Below are positions 54,049 to 64,000 of a stretch of 64,000 nt of DNA, piece after piece. The stretch spans positions 5,518,001 through 5,582,000 of the forward strand of contig NC_079517.1 in the NCBI RefSeq assembly GCF_000801105.2, written 5' to 3'. Below the pieces are notes generated by a model. That model worked only from the letters and a program-made list of their open reading frames with translations, was not told where the DNA came from and did no database searches. A program made the translations under genes and the position numbers. This stretch comes from Raphanus sativus. Lineage: Eukaryota; Streptophyta; Magnoliopsida; Brassicales; Brassicaceae. Each line of letters starts with the position of its first letter. Within the stretch, counting starts at the first letter, position 1.

Positions 54049-57000
54049 CAGTTGATTCATTTCTTTGTGTTTTTCTATTTCTTATGGAGGATCTGTGATT
54101 TCCAATGGCACAAGATTACATCATTAGTATGTTTATTTTGTATGCCACCTTTATTTCACATCTCTAGTACAGATATATTATGTGATACCAATATGTTGCA
54201 AATCAAAAACCTATACACAAAGATATATTTGTATTTCTAGTAAGTTGATGGAGTAGGTTCAGTCCTAATACATATAAATACTAGTCTAGTTAAAAACTAA
54301 TTGTGCAGTAGTTCTAGGCATGTAACTATTATAGTCCATGAATGTAAGATATAGAAGAAAAGGTTTAGCACTCCATGTAATGTAAATTGACTTGAGCATA
54401 TAGAGATAGTTCCATATAAAAACGAGAGGAGGGCGGTGCCGTCCTTTAGGAGAAGAAGCCACGTGACAAAGAGAGTATTTTCTGTTGGTCCCATCACCAT
54501 ATGGATTGTTAATTGAAATTTTACAATCTGATTTTGGTTTTAGGCATGATTTAAATATTAATGATATTATAACTTTGATTATTTTTCTTATAATTTTCCA
54601 CTAACATCACGGTTGCAATTGGAATTGTTTGACACCGCATATGAAACTTATCTCTAAACCAAAAGAAAACTAAAACATTATGCTTACTTCACTATATTAT
54701 AATACAATATAAGTTATATAAATTAATACTCGATTAATTAATAAATATTCTAAGCTAATAAATTTCATTGATTTTGAATTAACCGATTTCATATATTATA
54801 AAAATCAATAAGATAATAAAAATTGTTTTTAAAAATATTTTTTATATAAGTATGGTCCCACTAACATTATAAATTAATAATATATGTAATTTAAAAGTAC
54901 AAACAACAAATTGTATTGTTTTAATATTCACAGTAGAATTTATCTTTCTATTTTTAATACTTATTATATTTGATAATATTTAATAAACCTGTGTAAAAAA
55001 TTACATTTAAATTCTATAAAACATATTTTATATTCTCCAAATAATATAATAAAAATAATATGAAAATCAGATTTCTAGGATTTAACAAATATATATTAGT
55101 AAAATTAACTATTTATCTTATTTTACAATATATATATATATATATGGTAAAATAAAGAAATTTAAATATATTTTTGTAAGTTAATAAAATACACCATAAT
55201 CGTAACACAATTAATTTATAGAGTTTTACTATATTTCTAATCTTTATTATTCAGTTAGTGATGATTAAATCTGTAAACGTACTGGTTAATTGTTGTTTAT
55301 ATTGTATAACCACTGACACTATCCAATGTTCTAAAGATCCAATTTATGTATATTTCCTTTGTTTTACCATTGACGCTGTTATAGTTGAAAATTTAAGAAA
55401 ACATATAAACAAGTAAACAACAATGAATCAGTATATATATTTAAGTTTTTGAGTGGAACCTTGTGGTTTAGTAGTAATAGACGGATCTTAGATGCAAATA
55501 TATTCTGGATTCAATCATGTTGGTGTGAAAGTTAAGTCATATCATCCTACTCACTACTGCTATAGATCTGTCAATATTCGGGAGAAGATCTGTCGTGGAC
55601 TGCCCTCTCAATTAAAAATTAGATTTTTGTTTTTAATAGATCTGAATTTATTTTTTTTACAAAAGAAAAATATTTTATTTTTTCTACATTAACATTTAAA
55701 GTTAGATTAAAAAATACTTAGCTACTCATAAAATACTGTAAAATCAATTACATTAGTCACAAAAATCTAATAAATTTATTTTATAAATGAAACAGAGGGA
55801 ATAGCATGTTCTCTGTCTAATTTGTATTATTGATTAGTATTATAAACGAATAAACAATAGCAGGAAATGGCTAGCCAAGTCGACAACTAACGTTTCAACT
55901 ACCGACCAGACATTGTAGGGATGGAGAAGGGCTCTCCCTCCATCTCTTTGAGGTCTTTTCTTGACTCATCTTCGCACTCGTCTCACCACGTGTATGCATT
56001 CTCATTCATCTCTTGTGGCTACTTGTCCCCACTTAGACATGTATCCTCCTGATCAAGACTATTTTATTATGTGAGTGTGTGTTTACTATAGCTAATTAAT
56101 ATTTAACGTGGATTTTTCTTTTCTGAACGCAAATAAAAACTGGAAAATTTGCGCTATACAGGATCCAATGACAGAAATGAACCAAATGTATGTATCAATA
56201 GAAGCCGTTTATCATTTCAGAAGGAAGAAGAAAACAAAAGATTGGGTTTGCTGCATTTATTGACTTTTGTAATTTAACTTAAAAGTTAAAACATCGATTT
56301 CTTGGCAAAATCACAACCTGTCCGTAGCTTTCTCGCACCACTGTACGTGACTACACACACTGAGGCAGTACAAACATTTACACATAACGTACCAAATTAT
56401 ACATTCAGTTATCGTGTTGACCTCACATGACGATTAATTTATTATTGTACCTTTGGTAGACGTACGTAAGTCAATTGAAAGTCTATTTTAAAGAAAATAC
56501 TTGTATTAAAATTATCATGAGTTGGATCATCCCAGATTTAGAAACCAATATATATATACACCACTTAAACTAATTAATCACTTAATTTTTGACGGAAAAA
56601 AATTACTACAAATATATTATTCGGGTCCTTGCATAAAATTAGGGCTTGCAGCACTATCATAAACGGATCCTTATTACATAAAACTATGGCTTACAGCACT
56701 GTCAGAAATTCTTAGATCTAACGTACGGTTGATTCTTATTGGTTGGATACATACAAATTTGCCAAATGTTATTATTATGTGAAATAAAGAAAACTAGACA
56801 GAAGGACAGTGCACTGGACCTAGTACCTTCGTAAGTCATTTTGTGCGGCTTGGAATTTAATAGACAGGAAACAATATTTAGAGGCTATATACTCTTGTGT
56901 ACTTCGAAGTATCATAGGGGAAAAAAGAAGCCGGCCGGTCATACGACAAATCCTTTTTGGAGTTTTGTTTCTTAGAACAAATCTCTACTTACTGTGTCTA
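54049..57000. other. Intergenic DNA, first part of a 6-kb gap
   Basis: No gene is recognised. The PPR 3' region is followed by A+T-rich DNA to about 55450. A stretch near 55456-55610 has a weak tRNA-like look (GTGGTTTAGTAG, GGATTCAATC) and may be a SINE relic. A segment at 55915-55945 can form a short hairpin (GATGGAG and CTCCATC). Confidence 0.4.
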
Positions 57001-59960
57001 GTTAATTGGTGACCTTGAACTTTCACTGATTTAATTAATTATCATAGATTATTTATGTGATGATATTGGTAAAGATTTGCATTAAAAGAATGTGAGACCT
57101 GATTTACAGTCTATGTACGTGTTTGTTATGGTATAAACTATATATATATACAATATACACTATTTTGAGTCACTGATTTGATTTTCTTTTGTCGGATGGA
57201 TAATTGATAAGTTTGCTATATTTTAACTCAAAATGCATTGATCTACATCAACTATGTATTACTTTGGTTTCATCTCAACTTTTTAGGGCAGGACTTCTAA
57301 CAATAACTTCTTGAAAAATTGATGTGACTAGCGTCTAGCGCATTGATTCTGCAACTCCAGTGGTACGATTGATTTACCAAGAGTACGAGGGAGTAGGCAA
57401 GAAATCTTAATTGGCACTTCACCTAGATATTCATAAGTTGATTTGGAGAGTGATTCGGTGAAGTGGTCACTAGCTACAGTATTACCGATGTTGTATTTTT
57501 TTTGTATTTGTATATTAGCATACACATGCATGTGTACGCTAATCTTCATCCATATGTATTTTAGTATCTATTAATTATTTTATATTTTAATGTTCTGAAA
57601 CATTTAAATATTAATAGTACATATATCAAAATTTCATTTAAAACTTATACGTAATTCAAATTTTACATTTATAATTGGAACACTCGTACACACGTTCAAG
57701 ACACAGACTTTACATATACATGATATATCATTCAAAAAATAATAATTAAGACGAAAATAGTAAGAAATAATCCAATAACGCGGATGAAAATGTAGAAAAG
57801 GATTAAGAATACTGTGAATGATAATATATGAAATTTGATATAACTTACATAGATGTAATAAATATAAAAAATACATATGAAGAGTACGTGAATTATCACC
57901 AAGATACACTGATCTTATAGGTAAAGCCAATATAGACGTAACATTTACGAAGATGTGACGATAATAGGTACGAAAATCCCTAACGAAAGCTAAATAAACC
58001 ACAAAATTAAACTAACTAAATAAAGAAAAACAAAACAAGAAGATCCGGGTACAAAGCATAATTGACATGAAGAAAGCATCCAAAACCAACTTTTTATAAG
58101 AAGTGCCCTCTCCCGTAGGTAACATTAGATGCAACTCAGGCCTCACAATATTTTCGTTCATTTTCCAAGAATACAAAACTATCACATACTAAAACATAAC
58201 TGTCTATTTATTTTATCTTTTCTTGCTGTCTTTCGTCATGGCTAATCTGATAAGCTAATAAGGTTAAAAAGAAATTAATGCTAAAAGTTTTTTTTTTTGT
58301 AAAAAAACTAAGGCTAAAAGTTTTGTAGTCGAAAAATAATAAAAGATAAATATTACGTCTTGGTTTATACCTTTTATATTTTTCTGAAATGTCAACAGAA
58401 AAAAACTCTTCTATGGATACATATTCATGATACTTGTGTGTATATATATGATAAATTGTATTTTACTGAATTTGCCGCACACGTCTACGGGTTGATTATT
58501 CAATAAGTTGGTATAGACGAAAATGTACTTTAGAAAACTAATGTCCAAGAAATTGAAATAATCTGAAAATGAAATGTTATATGAGTGATGCATTTCTGAC
58601 CATGAATTGGGTACTTAGGATAATTAATATCCTTAAATTGATATAAGCTGTAAATAAGTTTCCATGTTAATTGATGGGTTTCTAACTATGAATTATGGAG
58701 GATATATCGTACAAAAAGAGGGACCGAAACGATGGTTGATTATAACAAGAGCTTAACATTTGTTTTCAAAAAAAAAAGCTTAACATTTATATACGAGAAA
58801 ACATGTATATATTATGCTATTCATATGTCCCACCACGTGTACGGTCAGGATGTTAGGAAACTTCATACATAGCTGGAAACATCGTGTCCTCAAACTATCG
58901 CTATTACTCGTCAAGTTATACTCATCGCTGCGAATATGGATACGACTTACTATTGAAAAAGAAAAGATACATACAATACAAATATATTTGTTGATAACAA
59001 TAAGTTAGTCTAATGGTCAGAAGCTGTAGTTTTAGTGCATCTAATCCGTATTTAATCATATGATATTTGTTTAATAAAATTCAAGTATTGCGATCCGTCT
59101 GACTCTCAATATACAAACCTGAATATTTCTAACCAATATATATGACAAAGAGTGTTATTGTAATTTTTACTATTGTACATTTTTAATTGGAAGCAAGTGC
59201 AAACCGGTATAATGATTGTGGATAATAGCTCGGTCAATTATCCAAAATATACTATTTTAAGTTTTTGTCATAAAAAGAATTCTGAAAAATAAAAAATAAA
59301 TTCTAGAAAAGAAAATGATCAAAATGTTTTATTTAACAGAAGAAATGATTTTTATATCCTAGATAAATAAATTTAAATAAAAATATATTTTTATAGTTTC
59401 AGATTATATATTTTCAATTTCGAACTTTTTAATATATTTTTGAATTTTTTTTTCAAGTTTTTCTTTTTAAATTCGAAAATACTTTCTCAAACTATTTCAA
59501 GTTTTCATTTTCAAAATTTTAATATTTGTTTTTTGTTTTATAAGATTTTAAACCTCAATCCAAATCTCAACCCCTTAATTTTGATTAGTTAACCAATAAG
59601 TATAAATGTATATTTACTTCTTTAATAAAATATTTTGATTATTTTGATCTTTAAATTCTATATTTGTTACAACAAACTTTTAGTGTTATATAAGGTATTT
59701 CTCTAGTAGCTTTGATATCATATCACTAGATCTGAACTTAAATACGATGTTTTGTTCATACTAATCCGTTGTTGTTCTTCTACCGAGAGATGTGTGTACA
59801 TAGTAAAATTTAAAGCCATAGGCCTTTTCTCAAAAAAAAAATTTAAAGCCATAAATATTTTTTAAGCGTTTCAGTATAAACATATACATGAAAACTGACA
59901 AGTTGCCACTGAAATTAAGGGCATTATCGTAATTGGGAGTGACCCACTCATAAATGCTAC
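57001..59960. other. Intergenic DNA, second part of a 6-kb gap
   Basis: No coding region, RNA gene or element terminus could be supported. The sequence is A+T-rich and non-repetitive apart from short homopolymer runs. Confidence 0.4.
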
Positions 59961-60307
59961 TATATATAGAAGGTTGATGAAGCAGCTTCAAAAGGGTGTC
60001 ACAAGATTCAAGCCTTTACATCGTCTCTTCCATAAAAACAAACATCTTTCAAACAGTGGAAACACTACTTTTATCTATTAGTTTCCGAAAGGTATCGATT
60101 CTATATCCTAATTTTAAATCTATACATCTCCTTATTGTCATTCCTGTTTTGTTTCTCAGTACATATATTTATGCATGTTCGTTCATTTGTGATTATTCTA
60201 TATGTATATGTACATAAGCTATGATCTTGAACGTGATTATTGGTTATAAAATTTTGTTAAGGATAATGATTTATGATTTTTACCCGCCAGTTTTTGGAAA
60301 GGCCAAC
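59961..60307 (+). promoter_or_regulatory. ABCG22 TATA box, leader and likely 5' intron
   Basis: A TATA box (TATATATA, 59961-59968) puts transcription start near 59992. A donor (GAAAG then GTATCGATT, near 60092) and an acceptor (CCGCCAG, ending near 60291) suggest an untranslated intron of about 200 bp before the ATG at 60308. Confidence 0.6.
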
Positions 60308-63300
60308 ATGTCAATAGAGAAGCCACCGTTGGCCTCCGGTTTAGCTCGGACACGGTCCGAGCAGCTATATGAGACACTCGCTGCCGCCATCAAATCACCT
60401 TTCGGCTCCATGGACGCTAATGGTGTGCCTGCGACGGCTCCAGCGGCCATAGGTGGTGGAAGAGAGACGTTGTCGAGAAAATCAAGCAGGAGACTGATGA
60501 TGTCTGCGTCTCCGGGAAGGAGTGGCGGAGCCGGGACACACATAAGGAAGTCTAGGAGTGCTCAACTTAAGCTTGAGTTAGAGGAAGTGAGCAGCGGAGC
60601 GGCGCTGAGTCGTGCGTCCAGCGCGTCGCTAGGGCTTTCGTTTTCGTTCACCGGTTTCGCTATGCCGCCGGAGGAAATCTCCGACTCGAAACCGTTCAGC
60701 GACGACGAGATGATACGTAAGTCGTCGTCTGAACCTTTTCTAATCACTCTTTTCTTGTCTAAGGTCAGTTTCGTCATTCTGCTTGTAGTATTCCTATACC
60801 GTAAGGATATTTTCGTCATTTAGATGCAATTAATGATACAATAATAATGATAACAACGGGTATATGATTGGTGTGCGTTGCTTTGCTTTTCTGCATGAGA
60901 GTTGGATAAATTATTTAACAGCAATCGGCCTTCTATTTTGTTCCACGTGTTCTCTTTCTCGTGCAACATATACTTTCCACCACTTGTTTTCCTTTCGCCT
61001 TTTTTGCTATCTTTTTTTTTTCACTTTTCAATTGCCTATTCGGTGGTGCGTGCAATTAATATACTTATATAGTATGTAATGAGAAAGCATTAAAAGATAA
61101 CATTAATATCTTTCATGTATAAAAGTTCAAACTAATCCCAAATATTTTACAAACACCACACTGAAACTACAAGAATTATATGAAAGATATGGATCTAAAT
61201 ACTCACACTCGAGTGTAAACAAAAAAAACAATATTCCAAATCGCTAGGTATTTTTTTTCGTACAGATGATTGTAGACGACTAATAAAGTTTGTTTTGGAA
61301 ACTAATTAATTAGTTTGCTTAAGAAAATATAAAATACTTTTTTATCAAAGATGCATGCGTAAATTGTAACTCGTAAGCACTTATATAGTTAATTATATGG
61401 GTATTAAAAGTTTACAATACGTTTTTGTTCCTTATTATGTTTAGTCAATCTGAGTGTTGTTTTGAGAAAGTCATACCACTACTGCCTAATTGTCACCACA
61501 TATAAAACGCTACACTCAATGCTACAATCTTGTATGTTTAGTGCAATATTATAGGTAGAATTTTTAAAATCTAAAGTAAACCCGTGGGACAGCGTTAACA
61601 GAATGAAAACAAAGCTAATAGGTGATTTGTAAACGACACGTAGTGAAAATGATATTCAACTTAACAGCTTTTTATGGCTAAGTAGGTAAACAATATGCGA
61701 GAAAATTTCTATATATCACTACTAAATCAGTCAAGACCGTGGGTCCCAGTTCTGAGTTGTAGTGTTTGAACTACTGTTAAACTACTAGCAAATGCACCTT
61801 AAAGTCCAAATCTCCGAGAATGACGGTTGCTAACAAAGAATGGCCAACAAACACTTGAACACATCGTACATTTTAAAGCTCACTTACCACATTGTGTTTA
61901 GGTGTTAGTATTCACCTAACTTTAAAGATTCATTCACTGAATATATCACTGACCTCTTTTACTTAATTAGTTTAATTGTTAACGATGAATCACCTAACTG
62001 TTTCAGCGGAGGACAATGAAGCGGGAAACAAGAAGCCTAAGTTTCAAGCAGAACCAACATTACCCATCTTTCTCAAGGTAAGATAATCATATAACAATTC
62101 AGACAAAGAAGAGAGAAGGCGTTGGGGTTGTTATGTCTCTTTAGTGTTAAACGTTTCAGATAGAGATTGCATTGAAGTAGTTAGGTGGGAATGATCTCTT
62201 TTGGTACTGATCTTCTCTGTTTGCACAGGCACTGAGAGGAGATCAAAAGAATATCACACATTTGTTTCTATCTCAGTGTATCAACTTTTCCACCAGGTTA
62301 AAGTCTTGTACATAATCTCATCTTACATGACATTTATGTACAAGACTTATTAACATAGTCTAAGTCATGTAAGAACAAACAAAAATATAAGGGGGGAATA
62401 AATGAAAATATGTTATACGATTTGGAGTTAGGTTTCATCATTTTGTGAGCTAATCTCAAGACTTAATGGAGGTTTTGTGATTTTGATTCATGCAGTTTAA
62501 AGAAGTTACATACAAAGTGGTGATAAAGAAACTGACTTCATCAGAGAATAAAGAGATATTGAGTGGGATAAATGGGAGTGTTAGTCCCGGTGAAGTTCTT
62601 GCCCTCATGGGTCCTTCAGGGAGTGGCAAAACAACTCTTCTTAGCTTACTCGGCGGCAGAATATCTCAATCCGCCACTGGAGGCTCTGTTACTTACAATG
62701 ACAAGCCTTACTCAAAGTACTTAAAAAGCAAGTAAGTATCTTTGGACCTAAACCCTATACTCTCTTGTAAACATTTACATGGAGAGTCAAAATTGTTTTT
62801 TCTGGTTCGGTGGCAGGATTGGGTTTGTGACTCAAGACGATGTTCTCTTTCCCCATCTAACCGTGAAAGAAACGCTAACCTACGCTGCTCGTTTGCGTTT
62901 ACCTAAGACTCTTACAAGGGAGCAAAAGGAGCAACGTGCTATTGAAGTAATCCAAGAGCTGGGTCTGGAGAGGTGCCAAGACACCATGATTGGTGGAGCA
63001 TTCGTGCGAGGTGTATCAGGTGGAGAGAGGAAAAGAGTTTCTATTGGAAACGAGATCATCATTAACCCTTCTTTATTACTTCTTGATGAACCAACTTCTG
63101 GTTTAGACTCCACCACTGCTCTAAGAACCATCCAGATCCTCCACGACATCGCTGAGGTTTGTTTATTGGTTTGAAACAGTTTGTATCTCTCTACTCTCTT
63201 TGATGGTAGTCTGAATCTTGGTGTGGGTTTTGGAACAGGCGGGGAAGACAGTGATCACAACGATACATCAGCCATCTAGTAGACTCTTCCACAGATTCGA

Positions 63301-64000
63301 TAAGCTGATTCTACTTGGAAGAGGAAACCTTCTCTACTTTGGGAAATCATCAGAAGCTTTGGTTTACTTTTCTTCCATTGGTTGCTCTCCTCTTATCACC
63401 ATGAACCCTGCTGAGTTCTTGCTTGATCTCGCCAATGGTAACATCAACGACATCTCTGTGCCTTCTGAGTTGGAGGATAGAGTTCAAGTAGGAAACTCAG
63501 GTAGAGAATCTCAAACTGGCAAGCCATCTCCTACTGATGTCCATGAGGTAATCACAGAAACAACAACTTTAAGATTGTCTGAAAAACCAAATTGAGTTTT
63601 TGATATTAAAACATTCTGAAACAGTATCTTGTTGAGGCATACGAGACACGAGTTGCGGAACAAGAGAAGAAGAAACTAACTGATCCTGTGCCACTAGACG
63701 AAGAAGCTAAGGCTAAAATTTTGCGTCTAAAGAGACAATGGGGAGCAAGCTGGTGGGAGCAATACTGCATACTGTTCTCTAGAGGACTCAAAGAGCGTAG
63801 ACACGAATACTTTAGCTGGTTGCGTGTCACACAAGTTCTCTCCACAGCTGTTATTTTAGGTCTTCTCTGGTGGCAGTCAGATATTCGCACTCCTAGAGGA
63901 CTACAAGATCAGGTATCTTGATGCACACTCCTCTACCTTGTACCTCAAGAAACATGAAAATCATATGATCTTTTTTGTTGTTTTACAGGCTGGTTTGCTC
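60308..64000 (+). CDS. ABCG22: ABC transporter G family member 22 (half-transporter), 3' end cut off
   Basis: Visible exons are 60308-60716, 62007-62077, 62496-62731, 62817-63156, 63239-63547, 63625-63912 and 63989 to the window end. The start [20 protein letters not shown] is chosen over an upstream in-frame ATG at 60221, which lies in a likely 5' intron. A Ser-rich N-terminal extension precedes the nucleotide-binding domain: Walker [10 protein letters not shown], signature [10 protein letters not shown], Walker [13 protein letters not shown], and H-loop TIHQPSS. The first membrane segment begins at [19 protein letters not shown]. The rest of the membrane domain lies beyond the window. Arabidopsis ABCG22 is needed for normal stomatal control and drought tolerance. 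The first coding intron is 1.29 kb. Confidence 0.94.
60717..62006 (+). other. Long first coding intron of ABCG22
   Basis: 1290 bp between a GTAAGT donor and a TTTCAG acceptor. It is A+T-rich, with no recognised element or open reading frame. Confidence 0.7.

Noticed and set aside
55456..55650. tRNA-like segment suggesting a SINE
   Set aside because: A weak box A and box B resemblance only; no target duplication and no clear 3' tail could be defined.
55780..55810. AACAGAGGGAATAG resembling a Stowaway end
   Set aside because: No matching left terminus or TA-bounded element was found.
55910..55950. Short hairpin that could be a microRNA precursor
   Set aside because: The stem is only about 7 bases and no known mature microRNA sequence is recognised.
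60221..60307. Upstream in-frame ATG that would extend ABCG22 by 29 residues
   Set aside because: The added residues are hydrophobic, lie between a likely 5' intron donor and acceptor, and are absent from the Arabidopsis protein as I recall it.

Overview
This is nuclear DNA from a flowering plant of the mustard family (Brassicaceae). The A+T-rich intergenic DNA, short GT-AG introns and near-identity of several predicted proteins to Arabidopsis thaliana proteins point to a Brassica/Raphanus-type relative. No bacterial, viral or organellar segment was recognised.

The right half (about 28-64 kb) is a gene island whose order matches Arabidopsis chromosome 5 from At5g06600 down to At5g06530: the deubiquitinase UBP12, a SKA3-like kinetochore protein (the only minus-strand member), mitochondrial D-lactate dehydrogenase, carboxylesterase CXE15, the myosin-binding DUF593 protein MYOB7, the F-box/JmjC protein JMJ22, a DYW-type pentatricopeptide protein, and the half-transporter ABCG22, which is cut by the window end. 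Gene names rest on protein sequences recalled from the families plus synteny; no database search was run. For all complete genes the exon lengths I assembled sum to whole codons. The genes do not form a pathway; the block reflects conserved gene order.

The left half (1-28 kb) is dominated by mobile elements. Several can be bounded exactly: a minus-strand Helitron (1112-4602) carrying a broken RPA1-like gene; a second Helitron (7919-9080) and a Helitron-to-Helitron junction at 6715/6719; two Stowaway-type MITEs (7019-7279, 26851-27118); a 5'-truncated LINE with a 14-bp target duplication (9605-10667); a GGGGGTGT-type MITE (14051-14949) holding a nested hAT MITE (14400-14920); a longer hAT element (17243-18678); and a Mutator-like foldback element (15918-16368) inserted in a 552-bp dimeric tandem repeat. 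A second Mutator-like foldback element lies in the gene island (45791-46520). Both Mutator-like elements have 9-bp target duplications and arms of degenerate CCCTAAA/TTTAGGG.

Between the mobile elements lie two copies of a small two-RRM, nucleolin-like gene (11999-13317 intact, 22903-23999 broken by an 8-bp insertion), a truncated second copy of the 5' part of UBP12 (about 21690-22425), an unrecognised small gene (5448-6119), and a partly triplicated RPA-like OB-fold fragment (about 19640-20002). I found no convincing new biological system. The most interesting material is the Helitron/RPA unit, the telomere-like foldback elements, and the rearranged UBP12 fragment next to its parent gene.
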